Assembly (NCBI RefSeq): GCF_000002985.6
Contig: NC_003283.11
Span: 7,130,001 to 7,194,000, forward strand
DNA from: Caenorhabditis elegans
Lineage: Eukaryota; Nematoda; Chromadorea; Rhabditida; Rhabditidae
Reading direction: 5' to 3'
DNA length: 64,000 nt
Translations under genes and position numbers: made by a program
Notes under the pieces: generated by a model
What the model was told of the DNA's origin: nothing
Database searches by the model: none
What the model saw: only the letters and a program-made list of their open reading frames with translations
Shown: positions 12,057 to 24,563 of the stretch, piece by piece
Layout of the letters: every line of letters starts with the position of its first letter
How positions within the stretch are numbered: the stretch's first letter is position 1

Positions 12057-15000
12057 TCAATTAGTCTTGACTTTGCGTGAATCGACTGTGACTGGGAGGA
12101 AGTTGATCAGCCTTTTTATAATTTGGAACAAGACGACAACAATCAGCAAAGATGAAAATATCAAGATGGCTGCCACGTCGATCAAAAAATATTCAACAAA
12201 AGATAGTTGTCGAGAGTATGGATCCAAAGATGGTAGACGCCCGAACCTGAAAGATAACACGTACAGATTCTTAGTAGAAACCACAGATTGTAGAATTTTG
12301 ATCGCTTATTATCTTTTGACGTCTGAAACATATTTAGTTTCATTATCTTTTTTTTTAATAAAAAGGAAACCAGACAGTAGTTGCAAACATGTTGTCTGTC
12401 TACTAAAGAAGTTCAAAAATTGCGCGGGCCATAGACTATAGTGTCCGGAAAAATTTATGTATCGAATCGGGCAAAGCTATGTGTAAACATATCAAAGAAA
12501 TTGTCAGTTTGGTCCATTTCTGTCAAGAAAATTTCAAAAAAAAAAACAACAAATGTGTACAGAAACCACTCAAAAAAAGGAACCTGAAAAATTTATGTTC
12601 TAGTGGTAAACCCATTCAAATGCAATTACGCCAATTTGAAGCAATTTATTTTTTAATTTTACTATTATATTTAGTTAGACTAATACGATCCAGTTACATT
12701 TTTCAATGAAATTATTCTGCCTCCTAGAGGCGTTCAAAAATTGCGTATGGCACCCATGTTTCAGAGGTCATCGCGGGCAATTGGGAAAAGTTTTCAACCA
12801 GCAATAAACGCACCTCGGCAAAGCCTCATTGGTCACGTTATCGCCCCAGCGCAAAGCTAACTGACAGTTAGAGCAACAAAGAGGTGTTTCACTGCGTATA
12901 CCGACATTATGCGGGTTCCGCGTGCCACCCTTTATGCGGAGGGTGTGCACCGCCCATCTCGTCACTTATTTCTCAAAGGAAGAATACTCACTGTGCTGCA
13001 AATTCAGCATGCCTTAACAGTAATTCCTTGGGTTTAACAGGTTGATTTGCTAGTTGATGTGCTAGTTTCTCAGCTGACAATCGATATCTTTAAAATTAAT
13101 GTTTCATTAAAAAAACTAAATTCATACTTACGAATCATCAAACAGAATAGTTCTCAAAGTTTTTTCAATTTTTTCTCCATTTCCCAGATCATACTTCGAG
13201 ATCTCAATTGAACCATTATGTCTTGCCAACATTTTGGCATTTCTCATTTGATCAGCAAATATTGGACACTGGAAAAAGTGCAATTCATTTTTTAGGAAAA
13301 AAGAATAAAACTTGCCATTATTGAAGGTTTACCCAAGTAACTGACTTCGTTAACACTTCCCAGCCCTGCGTGAGTGAAAAATGCAGTTAGACGGCGGTCG
13401 GCTGAAATAGAAATGTAAAATAGAAATTTTTAAATTAATTTTCGAACCTAAAAGAGCAGTTTGTGGAACCCACGATGAAAAGTGAATATTTTCAGTCTCA
13501 CTTGCAAATAAATCAGTATCATTAAATTCGTATTTCCAGATAAATGTTACCTCAGGAAATTGTTTCATTGTCTTTGCCAAAATTTTCCTGTAAAAAAAAT
13601 TGAATAATAACAATTTCAGTCGCACAGCTTACTTATTTTCCACTGGCATATCTTTTGAGAGCATGACAGAGCCAAACGATACTAGAATAGTTTTTTGTCG
13701 CATGTCTAGAATTCGATCCCATTCTTCATTCACTTTGTGGATTTTTAGATTCTCAACATCAACTGAGATTCCTCCAATTTGAACATTTTTCTCCAATGTT
13801 GGACGGGGATAGTCAATATATGGATTGGAATTACTGAGTATAAAAGAGCTCAAATGTTCCATTTTCTGAATATCAATGGCTTGATATGGAGGGCGGAATG
13901 ATTTGAATTCGTGAGTTGGAAGAAGCGAATGGAAAATTGGAACAGCAATTGCATTGAGAAGCCGCTCGGTCATTGTCATTTTGTCAGTGAATTTGGACAT
14001 AGGAACTGAAATACTAGTTAGTTAACTGTTAATAATGTTTCCATTGTGATCATTGTTTATCCAAAATTATTATACATATCTATTCAAAATGATATCACTC
14101 GATTTGTGGTCACAATTAAACAACTATTGAGTAGATTTTTCACCATATCAAGAAATAGGGTTTCAACTGGATTCCGCACAAAATTTCAAGTCCAACGTGC
14201 TTAGTTTTTAATGCTTAGTTTTTATGCTTAGATTTTCCAGTTAGTTCCAATTAAATATTTTTAAGACATTCTTTGATCGACTGTATCAGCAAAAAGGTCT
14301 ACTCACGTGGTACTGTACTCGGTATTCTTGGCTCTCCAATTGATATTAATAAATTTGGATCAAATAACAATGATGACGATGGAATAAATGTTTCAATTTC
14401 CAGATATTCAAGCAGAGCTGAAATTCAATTACATTTCGTTCAATTTTAAATTTCAAGACCAACTTACGATATGCACATTCCGCAAATCTTTCAAAAATCA
14501 TTACATCAAATTTCATTTCTTTGAGCTCATCGAGCACATCTAGATTCTGCCCCAATACAAATGCTTGCTCAGCAAACATTTCATTAAAAAGCTTAATCAT
14601 TGGAAACATCTCAGCCATCGAAGAGTCATCAGTCCAAAATCTGGATATATCCACATCTTCCATCTGATTTCCGTATCGCTCCAGCTTTTCAGAGGGTTCC
14701 AGGTGGATCACGTGTTTTGTGTGTTTCACATAGTTGATCTTCGAAAACTTTCTGATGATTGTAGGTGTGAAAAATGTCTAAAAAATTGAATTTTGGAAAC
14801 AAACTATTCGTTGACTTTTTTTTAGCGTATTGTTTTAAATATGTAGATTTGAGGTTTTGAGATAGTTAAACGTTTCATCCAAAAATATTACATAATTAAG
14901 TTCAAGAATTTCAAACTACACTCGTCATCTATTAATTCGTCTAATTGGAAAAAACCCTTTTTCGATTAAAAAACATTTACCAGACCTGTCTGAGAGTTCT

Positions 15001-15313
15001 AGTTAAATATCAAAATATTAACAACTCACTCTAAACAATCATTTCAAAAAAAGAGACAGTGTGCACCCTGCCAAGAGGTTTTGGGAAAATGCCAGATTAG
15101 GCGGTGATAAACTGAATCATTGTTTTTTAAGTCCATTATATTTGTAGTTCGAAAACTTACTACATTATGCCCAGCTTCAGAAAGAGTATCCGCAATTTTA
15201 GCAAAGAAAGTTGTGTGGCTATGACCAAATAATGGAGAGAAAATTAGAAAATTATAAGAAAAATTTACATTGAAACAAGCAAAGAGTAAAATAAGAATTT
15301 TCATCCTGATCAA
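12057..15313 (-). CDS. UDP-glucuronosyltransferase (ugt family), 9 exons
   Basis: Predicted ER UGT of 531 residues. Exons: 15313-15161, 14777-14468, 14417-14307, 14005-13633, 13587-13448, 13401-13316, 13268-13132, 13087-12992 and 12246-12057. The signal peptide starts at MIRMKILILL (an inner Met at 15304 is equally possible). GHSHTTFFAKIAD carries the presumed catalytic His. The core has SNSNPYIDYPRPTLEKN, SFGSVMLSKDMP, WVPQTALL and THAGLGSVNEVSYLG, then DQMRNAKMLARHNGS and RFGRLPSLDPYSRQ-type sequence before the C-terminal TM helix. The intron after exon 6 begins GCAAGT (13315 downward), a GC-AG intron. The last intron is unusually long (about 745 bp) and holds a GC-rich block. Closest in structure to the plus-strand UGT at 37.0-39.2 kb, with identical lengths for most internal exons. 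Confidence 0.87.
12247..12991. other. expanded UGT intron with GC-rich insert
   Basis: The last intron of the UGT at 12.1-15.3 kb is about 745 bp, against about 105-115 bp in its closest relatives. Positions 12770-12965 are clearly richer in G and C than the surroundings, and an ORF of 65 codons crosses them on the minus strand without resembling anything I know. The AAAATTGCG stretches near 12418 and 12737 may mark a repeated unit. It looks like an inserted repeat placed just inside the splice donor; the family is unknown to me. Confidence 0.5.
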
Positions 15314-15655
15314 TGTTTTCAGACAATTTATTTTTCACTATTTATATAAGGTCTCTCATTTGTATCGGCAGATAACACAAAATAGTCAGAAATTGGTCAC
15401 ATTAATGTATAAAGTGTGTGTGACCATGTCTAGGCTAGACTTTTGTTGTTATTTCAAGTTCATATTATTGTTTTTTTTTCTGTTTTTTAACGATTTGGTT
15501 GGACTATTTGAAAAAAAATTACTTCCTGGTAGATAGTAATTTAGTTAAAAATCCACTGAAATAAATAATTATATTATTCAAAAAAAAAACCATTATAACA
15601 AAAATTGAAGAGGCTACACATGGGTAGAAAGCGCTTTTATCAAACACTCCATGCA

Positions 15656-17470
15656 TCATTCAGTTTTTCTTTTTATCAAAAAGATATCAAATAAAGACTG
15701 TACTAATTTCGTTACTACAAAAACTACAAATGTCAGTATAAAAACACAAATGGCTGCGACGTCAAGCAAGAAATATTCAACGAAAGACATTTTTCTCGAG
15801 TATGGATCCAGTGATGGTAGACGCCCAAATCTAGAACTTGAATAATAATTTTATCTTAGTAAAATATAAAAAACCAACCTGGCTGCATATTCAGCATGTT
15901 TAACCATCATTTCTTTCGGTTTAATTGGCTGATTCTCAAGCTGTTCTGCTAATTTCTGAGCATTTTTTGCATATGAAGAATCAAACAAAATTGCTTGAAA
16001 AGCTTCAATAATTTTCTCAGACTTTCCCAGATCATATTTCGATAGCTCGATAGATCCATTGTGACGGACAAGCATTTTAGTATTTCTCATTTGGTCGAAT
16101 AGTTGTGGGCACTAAAATATTACAATTTTATAGATTTGAATAGTTTTGACATACCAAGATAGCAGGTTTACCCAAGTAGCTGAGTTCAGTGATACTACCA
16201 AGTCCGGCGTGAGTAAGGAAAGCAGAGAGACGGGAGTCAGCTGAAATAGAATAACTGAATTTTAGTTTTTATGTCTTGAATAACCGAAGGAATACAAACT
16301 TACCAAGAAGAGCAGTTTGTGGAACCCATTTTGCAAAATGAATATTTTCAATTCCTTTTGCGAATTCGTCAGAACTATCATCTTCATACTTCCAAATAAA
16401 TGTTACATTTTTGAACTTTTCCATTGCATTTTTCAATGCTATTTTATTTTTGAATGGCATATCCTTTGAGTACAACATTGATCCAAATGACACTAACATT
16501 GTTTTTTCTCTCAACTTGAGAATTTCTGACCATGTTTCATCAAGTTTTTGACTTCTCAATTCATTTGAATCAACTGATATTCCTCCAATTTGAATTGTTT
16601 TTGTGAGAGTTGGCCTTGGAAAATCAACAAATGGATTAGAGTTGAGGAATACAAATGATGCCTCGGGAACGATAGATCTTATATCAATTGGATTGTATGG
16701 AGGTTTGAAAGATCTATGTGTGGGGTATCCAATCATAAAATCAAAATATGGAACCATGAATGCATTGAATGCTCTTTCAGTTATTGATAGTTTATCACCA
16801 AATGGAGATAAGCAGTCTGAAACTACACTTGGCATAACTGGTTCACCAATTTCTACTGCCAATGCAGTGTCGTGTGCAACAGATAGAGATGGAATAAATG
16901 TTGGGATTTCCAGATAATCCATCAATGCTGAAAATAAAATATCTGGCCTGTTAGATATTAAAAAGCTTACGATAGGCTGAAAAAATAAATGCCTCGAAAA
17001 TGATAACATCGAATTTCCGTTTCTTCAAATCATTCAGAATTTCGATATTGTCCTTCATCACTGTTCCCTGCTCATTATACATTTTTTGAAAAATCCGAAC
17101 AACTGTGATAATTTCTGTGGCCGTTGAGTCTTCAGTCCAATACCTGACAAAATCTCCTGTACTCATTTGTCTTCCATATTCTTTCAGTTTCTTCGAAGGT
17201 TCCATGTAAACTACATCTTTCGTTGATTTTGTATAATTAAAGTTTCGGTATTTTTCGACAATTATTGGTGTGAAAAATGCCTGAATAAAAGTGTCAATTG
17301 ATTAATTTCTGATTTGAAAATCGTACCACGTTGTGACCAGCGTCTGTTAAAGAATCTGCAATTGTTGCAAAGAACTTTGAATGGCTATGAGCAAACAATG
17401 GGCAGAATACTAGAAAATTAAATGAAGAAACATTTGCATAAAGCGTAAATAATAAAGCTAGCAGGAGCAT
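15656..17470 (-). CDS. UDP-glucuronosyltransferase (ugt family), 6 exons
   Basis: Predicted ER UGT of 523 residues. Exons: 17470-17327, 17280-16971, 16927-16304, 16240-16155, 16111-15879 and 15830-15656. Signal peptide MLLLALLFTLYANVSS, then FNFLVFCPLFAHSHSKFF with the presumed catalytic His. The large third exon (624 nt) runs from LMDYLEIPTFIP to WVPQTALLG, and the donor signature is THAGLGSITELSYLGKP. The C-terminal anchor follows RFGRLPSLDPYSRKMSFVEY. Exon lengths match the plus-strand UGT at 27.3-29.1 kb exactly. Positions 16207-16823 match that gene without a mismatch by eye, intron included, while the flanks differ. Confidence 0.88.
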
Positions 17471-18687
17471 TAGGAATTTAGCCAGTCAAATGATAGCTCA
17501 GTTGAAAAGCACGAAATATATACAGACAAAAACTCCTAGTCATTTGGACTTTGCGATCGGAATTGTCATCGAATTTTCTGATGACAATTAACCATTAGCA
17601 GTTATATGTATAATAAGAATACAAATTATCAACTGTAGCATTAATCCTGCTCTGAATGTTCACTAGGAATTAGTGCGCACCGAAAGGTTGAATATTGTCA
17701 TCCTTTGAGTTCAACGACGGAGATGGGACTAAACTATATATGAAAATATTGTAAATAGGTGTGCCTGGCAGAAGAATGACAAATTGATTTATAAAAACGA
17801 TGAGGCCTGGTTGTAAATTGAAAATGAAGGTGAATGAGAGATGTTGGAGTTCAAAATAGTCTTCAGACTATCATCATTGAATCAAAAATAACGAGTTCGT
17901 GTTATTATAAATGTGACATCACACGTGGTATTTAAAAAATGGTAAATTGGAGTTTTAGCATATTTTGTCCTCAATTTACCAGGTTTACTAACAAGTCAGT
18001 TTGACAACTCGTTTCTTGCAAAAGTAACAGTGAGAGATGGTTTCAAAGTATTGTACAACAATCACTAGAATATTGTTTTTAATGGGTCACTTTCTCAGTT
18101 TTCAAAAAAGTATCGAATGTGAGAAATGTTCTTCTGGAGATCAGACACCAACAAAACAATATTTTTTGGTACTAATCTATAAAAAGAGGTCACTATGGTG
18201 TGCATACGTGAAAGATTACAATCTCAGATTGTTGAGCCCGGCCTCCAACATTTTCTGTTGGTGTTTCCATTATCGTATAAAGTTTGGTCAGCTGTCACAA
18301 TACGTGATATTTGCTGGCACAGTGATAAGAATTGGTGAATGTTTATCATCCTTCATGAATCATTGAAACCAATTTGTGAAAATCGTGACTTTGAGTTTGC
18401 GAAGTTTTTCTTGAAGTAATTGTCATTTTTCAGCTACATTCAGGGGTGTTTTTTCATATCTCAAAGCTATGATGTGGTCCATGGAGACAACCTCACCTCC
18501 ATTTTATAATTATATTAAAACTATATCAATTGCAGAGAAGAATATAAAAAGGTTTCAAATTAGAAAATTGTTTCAAATGCATTTCTGCTTTTCAAAAAAC
18601 ATATGTAACTTGCATGATAGATGTGAAAAAAAATAAAAATACATTGTGCTAATTGTGAATTAACCTTTATTGTAAAAATATGATTAA
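17471..18687. other. intergenic, no gene seen
   Basis: AT-rich spacer between two tandem UGT genes. A short inverted repeat (GGTAAATTGG at 17940-17949 against CAATTTACC at 17972-17980) could form a hairpin. An ORF at 18037-18366 has no splice or family support. Confidence 0.5.
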
Positions 18688-20686
18688 TCACTCAGTTTTT
18701 ATTTTCACCAAGAATCGTCTACATAGAAACTGTACTACTCTCGTTAAAACAAAAACTACACATGCCAGAACTAAAACACAAATGGTTGCAACGTCAAGCA
18801 AGAAATATTCAACGAAAGACATTTTTCTTGAATATGGATCCAGTGATGGTAGACGCCCAAATCTAAAACTTTATAAGATTTTTAATCCAAAAACAGAATG
18901 CAAACCTGGCTGCAAATTCCGCATGTTTAACCATCATTTTTTCTGGTTTAATCGGCTGATTCTCGAGTTGTTCTGCTAATTTCTGAGCATTCTCCGCATA
19001 CGAAGAATCAAACAAAATTGCTTGAAAAGCTTCAATTATTTTCTTAGAATTTCCCAGATCATATTTCGATAACTCAATTGATCCATTGTGACGGACAAGC
19101 ATTTTTGCATTTCTCATTTGATCCGCAAAGAGAGGGCACTGGAAACTTGCCCTAATTTCTTTGGATTTGAACAAGAGAAACGTACCAAAATTGATGGTTT
19201 GCCCAAATAGCTGACTTCATTAATACTACCCAGACCAGCATGAGTGAAGAAAGCTGACAGACGTCGATTAGCTGAAACTTAAAATAATATGAAGTCGGGT
19301 TTGTTAATCACAATTAATATTTAAAATTAATACAAAATTAATACATCGAGCAATTAGAATTACAAAAATACAACAAGTTTGAGTTTATTTGAAAAACTTT
19401 TGATTTTTCTACATTTTTATTCAAGACTAATAGAAAATACGGTAACTTGAAATACGGAATAAAAACTTACCCAAAAGTGCAGTTTGTGGTACCCATTTTA
19501 CAAAATGAATATTTTGAATTCCTCGTGCAAAGTCCTCAATGTCATTTCCTTCATATTTCCAAATGAATGTAACATTTTTGAATTCTGTCATAGAATTTGC
19601 TATTACTTTTTTATTTTCCAATGGCATATCTTTCGAGAAGAATACTGATCCAAATGACACCAACATTGTTTTTTCTCTCAAATTGAGAATATCTGACCAT
19701 TTTGAATCCAATTGTTGACTTTTCAATTGGTTCAAATCGACTGTAATTCCTCCGATTTCAACAGTTTTTGTAAGGGTTGGCCTGGGAAAGTCAAGGAATG
19801 GATTTGAATTCAAAAACAAAAATGACGCTTCCGGTTCAATTGTTCTTATATCAATTTCAGTGTATGGAGCTGATAAAGTATTGTGAACCGGATAACCGAG
19901 AACAATGTCGATATATGGAACAGCGAATGCATTAAATGCTCTTTCCAACAATGAAAGCTTGTCACCAAACGGAGAACACACATCTGAAACTACACTAGGC
20001 ATCACTGGTTCTCCAATTGCCTTTGATAAATAAACATCGTGAGTGAGTGATAACGATGGAATGAATGTTTTGATGTTGAGGTAATCCATTAGAGCTGGAA
20101 TACATTTTGACTTTACGTTTTTTTTTAAATTTCTTCTAGTTTGAGTCACTACTAATTTCAGGTATTTGCTGGATCAAGAGTTGGATCATTTCTCTGCTAT
20201 ACTTGAAATAACCAAATTTTTAATGAACCGTTTTGAAAATTTTTATCAAACAAAAGCGTCATAATTAACTAAATTTGAATAAGCCATTAAGTCTAATAGA
20301 GCATCGATACAAGTCTGCTGCTCCAACGTTATAAAACGACGAATCTTCTGTCCAAAATCTGGAAAAGTCTGCAGACTCCATTTGTTCGCCGTATTCCATT
20401 AGTTTTTTCGGCGCATCCATGTGAACTACATCTTTCGTCAATTTTGTGTAGCTAACATTTCGATATTTTTCGACAATTGTTGGAGTGAAAAATGTCTGAA
20501 AAAAAGTTTGAATTTATTGTTTTCTGCTATGAAAATTCTTACCACATTATGGCCAGCGTCTGTTAGAGCATCGGCAATTGTCGCAAAAAATTTGGTGTGA
20601 CTGTGACCAAATAGAGGACAGAAGACTAGAAAATTATAAGAGTAGGTGCTGTAGATCAAAGACAAGATCACCAGAAAGGTACGCAT
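18688..20686 (-). pseudogene. UDP-glucuronosyltransferase with a truncated second exon
   Basis: A 6-exon ugt paralogue of the gene at 15.7-17.5 kb. Exon 1 (20686-20543), exon 3 (20094-19471, 624 nt), exon 4 (19271-19186), exon 5 (19138-18906) and exon 6 (18862-18688) are intact and match the sister genes in length. Exon 2 begins normally at 20495 (TFFTPTIVEKYRN) and reads to RFWTEDSS near 20337. There the homology stops: the roughly 50 residues expected next (ending FDVIIFEA..SAYR) are absent and the frame soon hits a stop. A donor such as A|GTTAATT near 20283 could splice in phase to exon 3, but the product would lack a conserved part of the acceptor-binding domain. Probably a pseudogene or a shortened, altered enzyme. 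Confidence 0.6.
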
Positions 20687-21446
20687 GAGTAGAAAATGAA
20701 CAAGATGTCAAACATAAGTCTTTAAATGATAAGATGCACTACGAAGTACGCTTTTGTAAATAGATAAAAATGAGAAATTCAATGGAATAAGGATTGATAA
20801 GGAATAGTACTTTGTGGTAGGTCTGATTAGATAAACAATTTTTAACATTGTCTTTTATGTCAACCCAATAAAAAATCCAGAGGCGCTCATATTGTTTTCA
20901 AAGGAGTACAAACGAACTTCAAAAAATTCTCATTGTCATATCATAAAATTTTTCTGATTTAATGAGCCGGCAAAAAAACTGTCTGAAAATTTATACTAAA
21001 AATTTGTAAAAATGTTTAATTTTTTTTAAATTAAATTTTTACATGTTTATTTTCAATAGCCTAAAATTTAAAAAAAACATCAAAAATATCCCGTTTTAAT
21101 ACTTTTTGATCAATACTTTCTGAAACTTTGAGAATAATAACTCGTTTTCAGAGTTGTATGTATCAGAAACGAAAATTAGAACGTAGAAGAACAAGCAGAA
21201 CTCTTTTTGCAAAAAATTACATCATTATGATTGAAATATTCGTTTTTATGAAAAATATCAAAACCATTGTCTGATTTATACAAACTTTGAAATAAACTTT
21301 TTTCGTTTACTTTTCTACTGATTTTTCAAAAATTTTAAAGTGGGATGTTTATACATAGAATTAACCAAATTTATTCAGGAATAAATTAATTATTTTTTGC
21401 TTCAATTAAAACTTTTATGGACAACCAACGCGTAATGATAATGAAT
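20687..21446. other. intergenic, no gene seen
   Basis: Very AT-rich spacer between the damaged UGT and the 3' end of fat-7. No coding support. Confidence 0.6.
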
Positions 21447-23131
21447 TTACATGATCGATTTTTTTCTTGATTCTTCACTTCCGTGATTGGCAACCTGCCG
21501 GCTGATAAACTCATCGGCAATTGTTTTTCTATCGTAGACAAGACCAAGAACAGCTGCAGTATCAATAAGAACACGGGTCCAATTGTATATCAATGAATAT
21601 TCAGATGCTCTGTAGTCTTGTGGGAATGTGTGGTGGAAATTGTGACCTCCTTCACCAACGGCTACAACTGTGGTAAAGACGTTCTCAACGGCGGAAACAG
21701 AAGTATCGTATGGCTTCCAACCAAAACTGAAAATTTTAATTTAATAATTTCAAGCTTGATTTATTTTTCTAACGATGAAAAGAAAACAGTTTTACCGTAA
21801 ACTTAAAAACAAAACATTTGTATTTTAAAAACTTTAATTTAGACCAAGTCATCACAGAAATTTTGACAGCGAACTTACCTATTTTCTTTGTTTTGGTCCC
21901 GCTAAACACTTGAAGATTTTAAATTTAAATTTTTGTTTTGCACTGGGTAATAAATTGTAAAACGACCCCGAATCTATAAAAATAAAGTGAACTTACTAGT
22001 GAGCAGCGCTGTTGATGCACCAAGTGGCGTGAAGTGTGAAACAATAACGGAATGTTCCAGCTACGTAAAACGCAATGAATGCTGTCTCCTTCCAGAAATA
22101 AACGGGGATAATTGTTGGAAGAATGAAACAAAACAAAATGACCAGTGGGAAATAGTGCCTGAAATAAAAAATTGACATATTTTTTATTTATTTCAACCTA
22201 ACTTACTTTCTCTGGAATACAAGAACTGGATCGCTAAATAGATCAGATAGGTCGAGTTTGCCTCCATGCTCCTTAACTTGTGGATGCTTACGCACAAGAA
22301 GCCATCCCATGTGAGTGAAGAAGAATCCACGGGTGGTGTTATGTGGATCAGCATCTGTATCAGTCCACTTGTGATGGCAACGATGATCACGAGCCCATTC
22401 AATGATGTCGTTTTGAAGAGCAATGTTGTTCAAGAGCATCAAAAAGATTCTCATTGGTGTGGTTGCCTTGTATGATTTATGAGACCAGAGACGATGGGCT
22501 CCAGCTGTGATACCGAATCCTGAGAACACATAGAGAGCAAATGCTGAAAATTAAATATACAACTGGTTTTATCACTCGTTTATCACTAATCGAAATATTT
22601 GTTTCTGTTCAATTGCAATCAGTTAAAAAAAATAAACTTTTCATTCAAAATGTACAGACATCGTAAATGTTTCTTTTCATATACAGTTTTTTGGTTTTCA
22701 AAATCCAGTAGTTTATTTCTCTATTAGTGTGACAAGTAATACTAGTTTCCGGACACAAAAATAATGCTTGGGGGAACTTACAGAAGACGGCCGTTTGCCA
22801 TTTAGCATGGAAGACAAGCTCGTAAAGTCCAATGGCTGCGGCGACGTGCAGAGCAGCAAAGAGAGCCACGTTACGCCACACTATTTCCATTTTGTATGGA
22901 ATCTGGAATAAGGGAAATAGATTCTGAATTCAGTTAGCTCATGGTATTGTTTAATTTTTTTAAAATTTCATATTGAGAATCTAATCTGAATTTCGCTCTC
23001 AAAAACTAGCTTACTTTTTTGCTCTCCTCTTGGACTTGCAGGACTTCATTTGGATCCATGAACAGGTATTGAGAGTCCAAACCATCTTTTTCAATCTTCT
23101 TGGCAATGCTCGCGCGAGTTTTTACCGTCAT
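21447..23131 (-). CDS. fat-7: stearoyl-CoA (delta-9) fatty acid desaturase FAT-7
   Basis: ER membrane desaturase that introduces the delta-9 double bond into stearoyl-CoA to make oleoyl-CoA, using O2 and cytochrome b5. Exons: 23131-23015, 22902-22782, 22543-22207, 22158-21997 and 21726-21447, summing to 338 residues, the length I recall for FAT-7. The start MTVKTRASIAKKIEKDG is preceded by a splice acceptor, so there is a 5' UTR exon or a trans-splice site. The three iron-binding His boxes are present: HRLWSH, HRCHH and HNFHH. Two pairs of hydrophobic segments flank them in the usual order. FAT-6 is nearly identical; the choice of FAT-7 rests on the neighbours (ugt cluster, cpsf-2) as I remember the chromosome V map. 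FAT-7 is known to be controlled by NHR-49 and SBP-1; that regulation is not visible here. Confidence 0.9.
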
Positions 23132-24563
23132 TTTACCGTTTGTTTTCTGAAAAGTATTAATATTTACGATAATTAGTGAAGAGGTCAGGAAAAGCATAAC
23201 AAGTTATTCTGAATGGCTGAAGATGAGAGAACAAAAATTCAAATATGAATTCTGTTAAACGGAGTTCAAAAGGGCTTTTATAATCAAACATAGATCTGAT
23301 CACTTTCTTAGTTGAGAAATGGGCGGAGTAAAGTTTTCTGCTACACTACGCAATAGAAGACTCTTTGCCCTCCGAATCGTTTGAAATCATTCCATTTTTT
23401 CAACGTGTAGCAGAATTGTTGCGTAAGGAATAGGAACAAATGAAAAATTAAATGCGAAGATGATAAATTGTGATTTTTTCAGTAAATCTGTTTTTATTTC
23501 GGCAAATCAATCATATATCACTTGCCAAGTCGAATACTTCGTGCTACACAAACTTGTACAGACTTCAAATAATTTTCGTGTATGTCCAGTCGTACATTTT
23601 AAATATTGTTATTTTTAGCCGATTGCTATCTATCATTTTCTTTAAAATGCCTAACAAAGTCTCTGAAAGCCTGATAGGAAACAATGAAAACAGATAATCT
23701 GATGTGATGTTTGATGTAAAATCTGAAAATCCTCGCTTCTGGCTTGGTATGCAACTCAAAAAATATTGTTTTCTTTAAATGTAAGATTTTGGTGCATGAT
23801 CACTCCAAACACCCATGGAAATACTCATAATTGTTTCAAACAACCTCAGGATTTATGATAGACCTAGTAAGCCAGTTAAGCCAAACCAGATGCAAGACTA
23901 ATAGGAAAAGTATGATATTTCAATTCCAGTAGTTGTAACCATTCTTGCTGACAAGTATTTCAATGGGGCGAGCGATTTAGAAAAAAAAAGTCGGCTGATA
24001 ATTGCTACAAATCGGAAAATGGTCAGCTACAAATGAGAAGAAGCAAACTACAGGTAATACGTGTAGCTTGATCAATAATGGACAAAGATAAGAATAAAGT
24101 ATTGATCCATATAGAATTAAAAAAATTATATTTTATCACACAAGAATTTCCACCAGACGGTTGGTGGCAAAATTTGAAAAATCATAAAACAGTTAAACGA
24201 ATGGAAAAAAACACAGTGTTTCCTAAACTACACATAACTTTCAGATAATAGTCCAAGTAGTCATTCTTTACATGTTTTAGTTTGTGATGTTTTTCTTATT
24301 ATTCGGACCACTTGGACATTTCATTAGTAGACCCGTGCGCAATGCACATTTAAAACCCAATAGATGAGAATAGGATAACCGGGTCAGCTGTAGGTCTGTA
24401 TAGCTTTTATTATGTGTGGTGTGAGTATTTTCTACATTATTATTATTATACATACATGAGATGTTCATATGATTCAAACAAATTTAATAAATGCTGTATA
24501 ACCAATTGAAAAAATTATTTATTTTCAAAACTTTTTTATCTACAATCAAGTTCATAAATCCAT
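23132..24563. other. intergenic, includes fat-7 upstream region
   Basis: About 1.4 kb between the fat-7 start and the 3' end of the upstream hydrolase gene, so it must contain the fat-7 promoter. A TGATAA (GATA-factor type) site is at 23461-23466; one such match is expected by chance at this AT content. No coding support. Confidence 0.5.

Noticed and set aside
12768-12965. 65-codon cysteine-containing ORF on the minus strand
   Set aside because: Lies within a GC-rich repeat-like insert in an intron; no family resemblance, no splice context.
16603-16917. Open frame on the plus strand opposite a UGT exon, with a twin at 27905-28177 on the minus strand
   Set aside because: Both are antisense to the same conserved UGT exon; their similarity only reflects the identical tract.
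18037-18366. 109-codon ORF between two UGT genes
   Set aside because: No signal peptide, domain or splice support, and not similar to either neighbour.
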